A stretch of DNA of 13,481 nt from JAPEKQ01 sp964597945. Lineage in GTDB: Bacteria; Joyebacterota; Joyebacteria; Joyebacterales; Joyebacteraceae. Location: contig CAZRAD010000071.1 in assembly GCA_964597945.1 (NCBI GenBank), positions 1 through 13,481 of the forward strand. Reading direction: 5' to 3'. The notes under the pieces are model-generated. The model made no database searches and had not been told where the DNA came from. It was given only the letters and a program-made list of their open reading frames with translations. A program made the position numbers and the translations under genes. Shown piece by piece: positions 1 through 7,693 of this stretch (its first letter is position 1; each line of letters starts with the position of its first letter).

Positions 1-3000
1 CGTCGACCAGCGTCTTCACCAGCTGACCCGCGATGTTGTAGATCGCCAGCTCCACGTGGCCCTCATGCGGAGCGGCGTAGGTCACGACCGTCACCGGGTT
101 GAACGGGTTCGGGCTGACACCGGCCAGCGCGTAGCGAACCGGCGTATCGAACTCGTCGACACCCGTGTCGACCGGGCCGATGACCCGCACGCACCATGTG
201 TTCAGCGTACCGAGATCGGATCCGGCGTTGTCGCTGATGTGCAGCTCCCACTCGCCCATCGCGTTCTCGCCGATGAGATCATCGAGGCTGCCCGGGCCGC
301 CAACTGCTAGCTCGCTCGGGAACCAGCCGACGATGTTGTCGGCGCTGCCGCCGAAGCGGTTGCTCAGCGTCACCGACGTACCCTCGGGCGAGATGACCTC
401 GACGATCAGGTCTCCCGTGTACGTATGTGTGATGTCCACGTAGATCTCGACCTCGCTGATATCGACATCGTCCGGGAACGTCAGGTAGTCGGACACACCG
501 GCCGGGGTCGAATCCGGGATCGGAAGCGCGGGGCTGTCACAGTACTCGTACGTGGTCGTCTCCGTCAGCGTGAAGTCGATGCGCGCGGTAACCGCGCCCT
601 CGTTCACGACGACGCCCGTCTGGACACCGGTCGACCAGTCGAGCTTGGTCGCCGTCACGGTATAGGTTCCGGCGTACATCTCGTCGAGGAGGTAGTAGCC
701 CGACCCATCCGTCGTGGTCGACGCGCCGCCCGGCATCGCCGTCACGAGCACGCCGCTGTTGTCCATCGCACCGTCGAGCGTGACCATGCCGCTGATCCCG
801 CCGGTCGGAGCGCTCTCGAGCGTGATCAGGTAGATCACGCTGTTCTCGAGGAGCTCCTTGCGACCTGCTGCGTCGGCCGCCGCGTAGTTGAATGAGTAGA
901 ACACGATCTGGCCGCTCGCCGGGTCCGGCGTGTCGTCGTAGACCAGCACGCTCGGGAGCGTCCCGTAGTCCGACCAGCTCATCACGATGTGACCGTCGGC
1001 CGTCGGGATGTAGCTGTCCTGGTCCCCGTAGCCGCTGTACCCGATCGGGATAGAACCAAGCGCGTTCGGGAACGTCGTGATCGGATGAGCGGAATCGTAC
1101 ACGGTGATGCTCGTACCGCTCGAATCGTGCTCCCAGTCGCTCCCGTGAAGCACGTTTGTCGCAAACGATGGGTAACCGGGGTAGCTGATCGCATCGTACG
1201 CCAGCTCGCCGCCCTCGATCAGGAGCTTGCCGCCGCCGGCGACGTAGCTCTCGAGATTCGCGCGGTAGGTCGCGTCGAGGATCGGCTCGGTGTTCGAGCC
1301 GCTGGTATGAATGATGAAATCGTAGTTCATCCACGACATCGGGTCGCTCGCTGTCGCCGCCTCGACGATGACGTCGTAGCCGAGGTCGATCAGATCGGCC
1401 TCAAGCTGCGCGGCGGACTTGCCGTCGCCATCGTTCTGCGTGACGTCGATGACGGCGCCCGTCTTGTCGTACTTCACGAACTCACCGGACTTCGCAGCAT
1501 CGTTGAGAATGAGCAGATTCGCCAGAGTCTCTTCGAGCTGGAAATCGAACGTCTCGGTCGCCTCGTCCACCGTGATCCCCATCGTCACCGGGATGTGGTG
1601 GTAGGCGCGAACGTTCATCGTGTAGTTGAAGTACGGAAGCGTCTGCGAGTACTGACCCGTGACCGGGTCGGTCATCGTCTCAGCGTAGAGCGACATGTCG
1701 TCGGAGCGGTAGAACCTGACCGTCGCCAGCAGAGGCGTCCCGGTCCCGATCTGCTCGACCGTGCCGGACACGACGCCGCTCGGTGCGAACTCCATGTAAA
1801 AGTCCTGGTCGTTCGCGCCGTACTGGACGAACACGTCCTGGTACTCGGTGATGTACCCGAACTTGAGGACGTACACGTCGTAGTGGTTCACCTCGAGGTC
1901 ACCCTCGATGGTGTACGCGCCGCCGGCACCGGAGACCGCGGAGAAGACCGGCGTGGCGCCCGTGGTGTCGCTGCCCGCGGCGTACCCCTTGATCACGGCT
2001 CCCTCGATCGGAGCGCGCTCCGGCGCTTCGTAGACCTCACCGGCCAGCTGTCCGTAGACGACCTGGACCGTGATGTCCTCGAGGTAGATGTCAAAGCCGC
2101 TCTTGGCGAGCGCGCAGTTGACGATGCCCGTCTCCGTCGGAGTGCCGAGCAGTTCGAGCGTCGTCGCGCCGCCCGAATTGCCGTACAGGTCAACGCCGGA
2201 GCCGATTGCGTAGAGATCGAAGCCGCTCTCGGAGCTCATGCCGGTGATCGCACCCTCGTAGAACGGCGCGAGCGTGCCGTAGAGGCCGATCGACGCGACC
2301 GAGGCCGCGATGTCGGCCGAGGCGAACGTCGAGCCGCCCGTGACCGGGATGATGTCCTCGAAGCAGTTGTAGCTCGCGCTGAGCTCACTGCCGACGATCG
2401 TGAGGTCCTCACCGTACGGGGCGGTGACATTGAAGTGCGCCTCGCCAAGCGCGTCGGTGACGTCGACGATCGGAGCAATGCCCCAGCCGTCGATCGTGAT
2501 CTCGACATCCGGAAGCTCGACGCCGGCGCTGTCCCACACCGTGACCGTCAGATCGGTTGCGGTGTTGATCGGGATCGTCGCCGGGTCGATCGTGTAGGTC
2601 ACCGGAACGATGACGTCCACGCTGCCGGAGTGAGGCTTGTAGTCGTGCATGCTCACCCAGACGTCCATCGAACCGACGTCGGTGGCGGGCGTGTCGATCA
2701 GGATGTCGACGTGACCTGTGGCATCCGTCAGGCCCGTCTCGTAGAACTCGCCGTCCATGTAGAGACAGACGAGCGCGCCCTCGACCGGATCGCGACCGGT
2801 GGCCGTGCCGACGTCGACCGAGAACGTGTTCTGTCCGAGCGGCAGGACGCCGTTGTAGGTCACCTCAAGGTCCATTGGAGCACCGGCCGTCCACGGATTG
2901 AGGGCCGGGTCGCCGAAGACCGTGTAGATCTCGTAGTAGTACTGGGTCCTGCCCCCGCCCGAGTACGCCTCGTACACGGCCCAGAGACCCTCGTCGAACA

Positions 3001-4624
3001 TGCCGCGCGCCCACGTGTAGTCCTCACCGAACCACGCGTCGTACACGCGCTTCTCCATGATGTCGTCCTCGTCCCAGTAGGAGGACTCGGAGGCACCGAG
3101 GAAGAGCACACCGCCGTTCGGCGCCAGGGTCCACGACTCGCCGAAACACTGACTCGTGAACTGACCCGTCAGACAGGCGTAGGACTGAACCATCGGGAGC
3201 ATATCGACGTTGGTGAGCGCGGCCACCTGGCTTGCGCTGATCGGCGGTCCGTCGGCCCACGAGTTGACCGAGCCGTGACCCGAGTAGGTCAGCATCGAGA
3301 GGCCGGCGTTGATGTCGGCGATACACTGCGCCGTCGTGGCGTTGTGCGTCACGGAGTAGCGCTTGTTGACGGTGTAGCCGTCGGGCTCGACCCAGTTGCT
3401 GATGCAGTAGTTATGCGTGCCCTCGGAGACCGTGTAATTGTCGCTCGACGCCATGAAGGTGGCGTTGTCGACCCAGTCAGTGCCGCTTGAGAGCGCGAAG
3501 CGGATGTACTTCACCGTCTTGTCCGTCAGCAGCGAGACCTCGGCCTCGGTGTCGCAGGAGAAGCGGCCCATGTAGATGTCGGGCACCCAGTCGCCTGGGC
3601 CGTCCATGCTGCCGTAGTAGACATCGGCAGCGGAGCCGGACGAACCACCAATGAACACGGGAACCTGACCCGCGTCACCGACGAGGAGGACGAATGTCGG
3701 CGGGACCGGCCAGGTGTCGTAGGCGTTCTGGATGTACGCCTGGATGTTCGTGTTCGTCGCGCCGCCGGGGATCTCGGAGGTCTTCACGACCGTCGTCTCG
3801 TACCCCAGACGATGGCGGAGGCCCGCGAGCGGCTGGATCTCCTCATAGAAGTCGTCGTAGCAGACGATGAGGTAGCCGATGGGAAGCGCCGGCACGCCGC
3901 GCGTCGCGAAGACGTCGGCGTTGAGAAGGTTCTTCGATGCGAACGCGTCGAAGTCGTGCGACGCGTAGCGCTCCATCGCGGCCATCGTGGCGCCGATGTC
4001 GCCGCCCTCGAACTCGACCGACAGCTCGATATTCGTCAGGTAGCGCACGGTACCGGCGGTGGCGTCGTATTGGACGGGGAAGATCTCGAGTTCGACGAAG
4101 CGGTGCGCGCGAGCCTGAGCGATCTCGCCCAGAGCCGCCGCCACGGCCGGCGTGTGACCGGCGCGTGCGTACGCGGCCTCATCGAATGCGAACTCGGCGG
4201 CCTCACGGGCGCCCGGCATCTTCTCGACCGATTCCTGCGTCGGGACGATGCGGCTCGCAATGCCGAGCTCCGAGAGCGGGACCTCGATATAGTCGGCGCG
4301 GAGCACCGTCAGGCGCGGGGTCGCGCCGTGCGGCAGCTCGAGATACTCACGTACGACCGGAAGCATCGGCTCGCCGATGCCGATCGTATAGTAGCTGCCC
4401 GGAACCGTCAGCTTGGTGAACGTTCCGAGTTCGGTGGCGACATCGACCGCCTCGACGCCCGGTATCTCCATCGTCAGTGTGACGCCGGAGTAGTCGGACG
4501 AGACGAGCGTCGCCTCTGGAGCCGTGTTCGACTCCGCCGTGCCGAACTCGATCCATCGTGCCGACGCGGGCAGAACAGCCACCGCCAGGATGGCGAGAAC
4601 GACGAAGGTACGCACGAGTCTCAT
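1..4624 (-). CDS. Secreted multidomain gingipain-like C25 cysteine peptidase with P domain and C-terminal sorting domain (3' end cut by window edge)
   Basis: The frame is open from ATG at 4624 to the left edge, giving 1541 residues with no stop. It starts with a signal peptide (MRLVR, hydrophobic core, cut near A-S-A, residues 20-22) and has a strong AAGGAGG ribosome site. Residues about 23-240 look like a C25 propeptide. The C25 catalytic domain spans about 244-577, with the SGHG catalytic His at 450, the YAC catalytic Cys at 484 (34 residues later, close to the gingipain spacing) and FGDPALNPW closing the domain at 570-578. Next come Ig/CnaB-like strands (580-850), carboxypeptidase-regulatory-like modules (about 857-945 and 948-1030), an amidotransferase/ThuA-like alpha-beta domain without an obvious catalytic Cys (about 1034-1265), a third regulatory-like module (about 1272-1355), a P domain (1362-1488, with Cys at both ends) and a FlgD-Ig-like sorting module starting at about 1490 (SPNPFNP, 1504-1510). 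About 30 residues are missing. It is probably a secreted or surface-anchored Arg/Lys-type or related endopeptidase. Domain identities come from motif reading; specificity is unknown. Confidence 0.93.
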   Translation of the reverse strand, partial: MRLVRTFVVLAILAVAVLPASARWIEFGTAESNTAPEATLVSSDYSGVTLTMEIPGVEAVDVATELGTFTKLTVPGSYYTIGIGEPMLPVVREYLELPHGATPRLTVLRADYIEVPLSELGIASRIVPTQESVEKMPGAREAAEFAFDEAAYARAGHTPAVAAALGEIAQARAHRFVELEIFPVQYDATAGTVRYLTNIELSVEFEGGDIGATMAAMERYASHDFDAFASKNLLNADVFATRGVPALPIGYLIVCYDDFYEEIQPLAGLRHRLGYETTVVKTSEIPGGATNTNIQAYIQNAYDTWPVPPTFVLLVGDAGQVPVFIGGSSGSAADVYYGSMDGPGDWVPDIYMGRFSCDTEAEVSLLTDKTVKYIRFALSSGTDWVDNATFMASSDNYTVSEGTHNYCISNWVEPDGYTVNKRYSVTHNATTAQCIADINAGLSMLTYSGHGSVNSWADGPPISASQVAALTNVDMLPMVQSYACLTGQFTSQCFGESWTLAPNGGVLFLGASESSYWDEDDIMEKRVYDAWFGEDYTWARGMFDEGLWAVYEAYSGGGRTQYYYEIYTVFGDPALNPWTAGAPMDLEVTYNGVLPLGQNTFSVDVGTATGRDPVEGALVCLYMDGEFYETGLTDATGHVDILIDTPATDVGSMDVWVSMHDYKPHSGSVDVIVPVTYTIDPATIPINTATDLTVTVWDSAGVELPDVEITIDGWGIAPIVDVTDALGEAHFNVTAPYGEDLTIVGSELSASYNCFEDIIPVTGGSTFASADIAASVASIGLYGTLAPFYEGAITGMSSESGFDLYAIGSGVDLYGNSGGATTLELLGTPTETGIVNCALAKSGFDIYLEDITVQVVYGQLAGEVYEAPERAPIEGAVIKGYAAGSDTTGATPVFSAVSGAGGAYTIEGDLEVNHYDVYVLKFGYITEYQDVFVQYGANDQDFYMEFAPSGVVSGTVEQIGTGTPLLATVRFYRSDDMSLYAETMTDPVTGQYSQTLPYFNYTMNVRAYHHIPVTMGITVDEATETFDFQLEETLANLLILNDAAKSGEFVKYDKTGAVIDVTQNDGDGKSAAQLEADLIDLGYDVIVEAATASDPMSWMNYDFIIHTSGSNTEPILDATYRANLESYVAGGGKLLIEGGELAYDAISYPGYPSFATNVLHGSDWEHDSSGTSITVYDSAHPITTFPNALGSIPIGYSGYGDQDSYIPTADGHIVMSWSDYGTLPSVLVYDDTPDPASGQIVFYSFNYAAADAAGRKELLENSVIYLITLESAPTGGISGMVTLDGAMDNSGVLVTAMPGGASTTTDGSGYYLLDEMYAGTYTVTATKLDWSTGVQTGVVVNEGAVTARIDFTLTETTTYEYCDSPALPIPDSTPAGVSDYLTFPDDVDISEVEIYVDITHTYTGDLIVEVISPEGTSVTLSNRFGGSADNIVGWFPSELAVGGPGSLDDLIGENAMGEWELHISDNAGSDLGTLNTWCVRVIGPVDTGVDEFDTPVRYALAGVSPNPFNPVTVVTYAAPHEGHVELAIYNIAGQLVKTLVD

Positions 4625-4630
4625 GCGCTC

Positions 4631-4637
4631 CCTCCTT
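4631..4637 (-). promoter_or_regulatory. Shine-Dalgarno site of the C25 peptidase gene
   Basis: On the minus strand the sequence AAGGAGG lies 6 nt before the ATG at 4624. This is a near-perfect anti-16S match. It supports that start, which also puts a clean signal peptide at the N terminus. Confidence 0.85.
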
Positions 4638-4745
4638 CTCTCGTTGGGCGTGACGCGGCCGTACCCCGCCACGCGGCTCAAGTTACTCGAATCCCACGGT
4701 TCCGAATTCGCGCAGTGATCAGCCGTCTGGATATTCTGGGTGCCG

Positions 4746-4775
4746 ACCTACCCACTCCGGGCGCCCACCTACCCA
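4746..4775. repeat. Two-copy direct repeat, 21-bp period
   Basis: The 9-mer ACCTACCCA occurs at 4746-4754 and again at 4767-4775, exactly 21 bp (two helical turns) apart. Widened to 4741-4760 against 4762-4781, the copies match at 16 of 20 positions. It lies between the candidate minus-strand promoter and the protease start, so it would fall in the protease mRNA leader. The spacing suits a protein bound to one face of DNA, or paired RNA sites. Function is not known. Confidence 0.5.
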
Positions 4776-4834
4776 GTCAGGTGAGACAATCCGGCGCCCG
4801 CGGAACCCATGAGGCTCCAGGGGCGCATACATAG

Positions 4835-4864
4835 ATTATAACACATAGGCATGTTATCGCGCAA
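4835..4864 (-). promoter_or_regulatory. Candidate sigma-70-type promoter for the C25 peptidase gene
   Basis: Read on the minus strand, a perfect TATAAT (4840 down to 4835) lies 18 bp after TTGCGC (4864 down to 4859). The -10 is perfect, but the -35 matches only 3 of 6 consensus bases (TTG). Transcription would begin near 4828, giving a leader of about 200 nt before the protease ATG. The AT-rich island is striking in this GC-rich sequence. It is an inferred site. Confidence 0.45.
4838..4857. promoter_or_regulatory. Inverted repeat overlapping the promoter (candidate operator)
   Basis: ATAACA (4838-4843) pairs with TGTTAT (4852-4857) across an 8-bp spacer. The dyad covers part of the minus-strand -10 and most of the -10/-35 spacer. 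A dimeric regulator bound here could block that promoter and also affect plus-strand transcription. The arms are only 6 bp, so chance cannot be excluded. Confidence 0.35.
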
Positions 4865-4884
4865 GACACCGTCATTTAGACCCT

Positions 4885-4908
4885 CCCGGGCTGCAATTAT
4901 GGCCCGGG
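4885..4908. repeat. GC-rich hairpin upstream of the divergent promoter
   Basis: CCCGGGC (4885-4891) and GCCCGGG (4902-4908) form a perfect 7-bp stem around a 10-nt loop rich in A and T. No U-run follows on either strand, so it does not look like a standard intrinsic terminator. It lies just upstream of the minus-strand -35 and within any long plus-strand leader. It could be a protein site or a leader stem. Confidence 0.35.
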
Positions 4909-5073
4909 GCTCACTGTCGGGACCTCTGCTTGCGCTTTCGGTACGCGAAGTGCTAGTCATATGTACTCTTGGGGCGATACTGCGGCCCGGGCGTGCTACG
5001 GTGGCCCCGGCTCAACGGGTGAATGCGGTCGCCTCGAGAGTCGGCGTGCGTGGGCCGGAGGACGTCAACCAGA

Positions 5074-5080
5074 GAGAGGA
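5074..5080 (+). promoter_or_regulatory. Shine-Dalgarno site that decides the nucleotidyltransferase start
   Basis: GAGAGGA lies 7 nt before the ATG at 5088. The alternative in-frame ATG at 4851 lacks a comparable site, so 5088 is preferred. Confidence 0.65.
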
Positions 5081-5087
5081 ACGAGCT

Positions 5088-6497
5088 ATGAGCGCCGCGA
5101 GCCGACACGGCGAGAACACGCGGTACGCATACGATGACGCGAAGCACGGGTTCTTCGCGGGCATCGTCGAGCGCTGCGCCGACGCCGTCTGGACGGCCGT
5201 GGGTGAGTCGCGCGCCACGGCCCTCTTCATGACGGGCGCGCCGTCCCGCGGTGAGGCGACCATCGTGGAGACCTCGGACGGACTCTACAGTCTCAGTGAC
5301 GTCGATCTCGTCTGCATCGCCAGACCTGACATCGATCTCGCCGCGGCTCGCGCCGACGCGGCACGAGCGATCGCGGCGCTCAATCGTGAACTCGGCGGTG
5401 TCTGCGTCGGCGCAGACGCGAGCGTCAAGCCCCACGGATACGCCGCACATCTCCCCCCATTCATCTCGCATTACGAGCTTGTGCGCACACCCGTGCTCCT
5501 GCGCGGCAACAGGGCCGCAGCCGAACTGCTCGGAAGTGTGGACATCAATGAGATCCCGGCTGACGATGCGCTCCGGTTCGTGCACAACCGCTGCATCGAG
5601 CGGCTCCTCACGGAGCGCGAGGCTGTCCCGGTCATGCCGCTTCACACGGCTGCGACGGCAGAGCTCGATCACAGACGGCGAGAGCTCCGGACGCTTCGCT
5701 CCTACTACAGCACAGCTAAACTCATGCTCGATCTGGTCACCGCATTCCTGTTCGTCCACCGCCACGTCCCGGTCGGCTATGCGGAGCGTGTCCGCCTCTT
5801 CATCGACGACTACTGCGAGCGCCCCGAGTTCGGAGCGCTCGCCGAGGAGATCGATCCGTTCCTCGAGGAACTGCCGTTCTGGGCCGAGTTCAAGACGACG
5901 GGCGACACGAACGCTCTTCGCAGCTCCCTCTCCGCGGGTGCGCTGGGGGGCGAGCACGCGGCCCCGTTCGCTCTGATGATGTGGAAGCGAGTTCTCGGTG
6001 ACGTGCTCGGCGAGGACCTCTCGCTCGCATCCCTCTCAAGGTCGATCGACCGTCTCGCCGCGATGGAGGGTCCGGCCCGGAGCATCGCCCGCACGCTCAA
6101 GACGCTCACGAGCGGGTCGCGACGGTCGCTCTATCCGGTCCGTGTCGCGCTCCGTGGTGCGCCCCATGCGTCACCGAACGCGCGCGCGTACATCACCGGA
6201 CTGCTGCTCTTCTTCTCCGGGCTCGGCAGCGCCGCCGGTCCAAGCTGTGCGGACATCGAGCAGCACGAACACCACGCGGGTCCGATCGGCGGACCGACGC
6301 TCCGCGCGCCGCGCGAGTGGACGCGTGAGGCACTGGCGCGCTATGCTCCTTTCTCACTGCCCTCTGGACTCTCATCGAAGACGGACGAGGAGATGAGGAT
6401 CCTCCTCCTCTCCCGCCTCGCACGGTTCCACGAGGAGGCGCTGCTTGGCAGAACACGATCTGACGATGGCACTGCAACCGAAGCCGGGACCGACTGA
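5088..6497 (+). CDS. Nucleotidyltransferase-fold protein, substrate unknown
   Basis: The protein has 469 residues and is soluble, with no signal peptide or membrane segment. The N-terminal part resembles the DNA polymerase beta-like nucleotidyltransferase fold. TGAPSRGE (49-56) matches the G-S/x-x-x-G-E nucleotide-binding turn, SDVDLVCI (70-77) supplies the two metal-binding aspartates (D71, D73), and D110 in VGADASVKP is a candidate third carboxylate. The rest is mostly helical, including a conserved-looking stretch around 205-238 (YYSTAKLMLDL, then VGYAERVRLF) like the helical substrate domains of adenylyl- or guanylyltransferases. It would transfer a nucleotide (NMP) onto a small molecule, lipid or protein. 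It is the first gene of a three-gene operon, and its TGA shares an A with the ATG of the phosphodiesterase gene (TGATG). The link to glycan export is inferred from the flippase two genes on. It could also be an antibiotic- or protein-modifying enzyme. Confidence 0.85.
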   Translation: MSAASRHGENTRYAYDDAKHGFFAGIVERCADAVWTAVGESRATALFMTGAPSRGEATIVETSDGLYSLSDVDLVCIARPDIDLAAARADAARAIAALNRELGGVCVGADASVKPHGYAAHLPPFISHYELVRTPVLLRGNRAAAELLGSVDINEIPADDALRFVHNRCIERLLTEREAVPVMPLHTAATAELDHRRRELRTLRSYYSTAKLMLDLVTAFLFVHRHVPVGYAERVRLFIDDYCERPEFGALAEEIDPFLEELPFWAEFKTTGDTNALRSSLSAGALGGEHAAPFALMMWKRVLGDVLGEDLSLASLSRSIDRLAAMEGPARSIARTLKTLTSGSRRSLYPVRVALRGAPHASPNARAYITGLLLFFSGLGSAAGPSCADIEQHEHHAGPIGGPTLRAPREWTREALARYAPFSLPSGLSSKTDEEMRILLLSRLARFHEEALLGRTRSDDGTATEAGTD

Positions 6498-7693
6498 TGC
6501 CTGCTGAGAGACTCACGCTCGTGTTCTTCGTGGATGCGCTCGGCTGGGAGATCGTGCGCGACAGCGATTGCTTCACCTCGATCGCGCCGCACCGCTGGCG
6601 TCAACGCACGGTGCTCGGGTACAGCTGCGCGGCGCAGCCGACCATCCTCACAGGGAAGCTGCCCTCGGAACACGGGCACTGGGGGATGTTCTACCGCGCC
6701 GAGTGCTCGGAGATGCGTTCCCTCCGCGTGTTCGGACTCATTCCCCCGATGATCTCCTATCACTACCGGTTCCGCCGCCAGGTGCTCAAGTGGCACCGTC
6801 GGCGGAGCGGATTCAGCGGCTACTACAATCTCTACCGCGTACCGTGGCGCTTGTTCGGCCAGTTTGATCTCATCGAGAAGCGCGACATCTATGCCCCGGG
6901 TGGCTTCGTCGACATCGACGCACCGGGACCGGCTCGAATGCCGGAGGCTCCAGCCACCGTGTCATCGATATTCGACGAGCTCGCGGCGCGCAGCATCCCA
7001 TGGCGCTCGTGGTCATGGAAGGACGGGTTCGACCAGGGCTTCGCGGAACTGGAAGCCTCGTTCCATGAAGACGACCGACCGGCGTTCGCGCTCCACTACA
7101 CGCCGTATATCGACGGATTCCTCCACGGTCACGTCGGCGACGAGGAAGCAGTAGCGGGAGCCGTCCGGAAGGTCGAGGAGAAGATACTCCACGCCGTCGA
7201 GGCGGCGCGCGAGGTCTACGATGAGGTCGATGTCGTCCTGTTCTCCGACCACGGGATGGCGGAGACGGTCGGCTCGCACGATGTGATGGCGACGGTCGCG
7301 AGACTCGGGCTGGCCGAGGGCCGCGACTACCTCGCTTTCTATGACTCGACGATGGCACGCTTCTGGTTCGAGAACCCGCGCGCGGAGCGGGCGGTGCGCG
7401 CGGCGCTCGGAGAGCTCGACTGTGGAGCGTTCCTCACCGATGCCGGCCTCAGGCGAGAGGGTGTCTACTTCGAGGATCACCGCTTCGGCGAACTCATCTT
7501 CCTGATGAATCCGGGAGAACTCATCGTCCCGAGCTACATGGGAGGCCGCGCTCCCCGCGGGATGCACGGCTTCAGCCCGGACCACGAGGACTCCTACGCC
7601 GTCCTCATGTCGAGCTTCGACGTGAGTCCGGCGCCCGAACACATCCGGGACTCGTTCAGCGTGATGATGAAGGCCGTGGGGCTCCAGCCATGA
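6497..7693 (+). CDS. Cytoplasmic alkaline-phosphatase-superfamily phosphodiesterase (nucleotide pyrophosphatase type)
   Basis: This 398-residue protein carries the metal-site layout of type I phosphodiesterase/nucleotide pyrophosphatase enzymes. D13 lies in the first strand (FFVDALGW). S43 occupies the nucleophile position, nine residues before the TG of the TG-x-LP-x-EHG motif (52-60). D206 and H210 (YIDGFLHGH), D251-H252 (SDHGM) and H357 (GMHGF) complete the two-metal centre. The core begins almost at residue 1 with no signal peptide, so it acts in the cytoplasm, unlike most secreted family members. Residues about 77-130 form an unusual Tyr/Arg/Trp-rich insert. It would hydrolyse or transfer a phosphodiester or phosphate bond; the substrate is unknown. 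The start overlaps the nucleotidyltransferase stop by 1 nt (TGATG) and the stop overlaps the flippase start (ATGA), so the three are translationally coupled. A phosphoglycerol-transferase-like or phosphoglycerate-mutase-like role is less likely but possible. Confidence 0.85.
   Translation: MPAERLTLVFFVDALGWEIVRDSDCFTSIAPHRWRQRTVLGYSCAAQPTILTGKLPSEHGHWGMFYRAECSEMRSLRVFGLIPPMISYHYRFRRQVLKWHRRRSGFSGYYNLYRVPWRLFGQFDLIEKRDIYAPGGFVDIDAPGPARMPEAPATVSSIFDELAARSIPWRSWSWKDGFDQGFAELEASFHEDDRPAFALHYTPYIDGFLHGHVGDEEAVAGAVRKVEEKILHAVEAAREVYDEVDVVLFSDHGMAETVGSHDVMATVARLGLAEGRDYLAFYDSTMARFWFENPRAERAVRAALGELDCGAFLTDAGLRREGVYFEDHRFGELIFLMNPGELIVPSYMGGRAPRGMHGFSPDHEDSYAVLMSSFDVSPAPEHIRDSFSVMMKAVGLQP

Larger units (their letters stand above)
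4625..5087. other. Divergent intergenic control region
   Basis: These 463 bp separate the protease start (minus) from the nucleotidyltransferase start (plus). The plus-strand frame stays open back to an ATG at 4851, but that 79-residue extension shows no recognisable domain, has no good ribosome site and crosses the promoter and hairpin signals. I therefore treat it as non-coding. The region holds an AT-rich island (about 4829-4860) in otherwise GC-rich DNA, a minus-strand promoter candidate, an inverted repeat, a direct repeat and a hairpin, each listed separately. I could not find a convincing plus-strand promoter. A TATAAC at 4837-4842 overlaps the minus-strand -10 but has no recognisable -35. 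Confidence 0.7.

Noticed and set aside
537..1334. Minus-strand open frame of 265 codons
   Set aside because: It is a shifted frame inside the peptidase gene with Arg-rich, low-complexity product. The peptidase frame is continuous and carries recognisable domains here.
989..3490. Long plus-strand open frame of 833 codons
   Set aside because: It lies antisense to the C25 peptidase gene and its product is a monotonous run of Arg, Val, Asp and His with no domain. This is the usual shadow frame in GC-rich DNA.
4930..4969. Possible plus-strand promoter beginning with TTGCGC at 4930
   Set aside because: No acceptable -10 box lies 16-18 bp downstream. The best hexamers match only half of the consensus or are badly spaced.
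4851..5087. 79-residue N-terminal extension of the nucleotidyltransferase from the ATG at 4851
   Set aside because: There is no good ribosome site at 4851, the extension has no domain, and it crosses promoter-like and hairpin signals. The start at 5088 has GAGAGGA at the right distance.
4953..5957. Minus-strand open frame of 334 codons opposite the nucleotidyltransferase
   Set aside because: It is antisense to a gene with recognisable motifs, and its product has no domain, no good start and biased composition.
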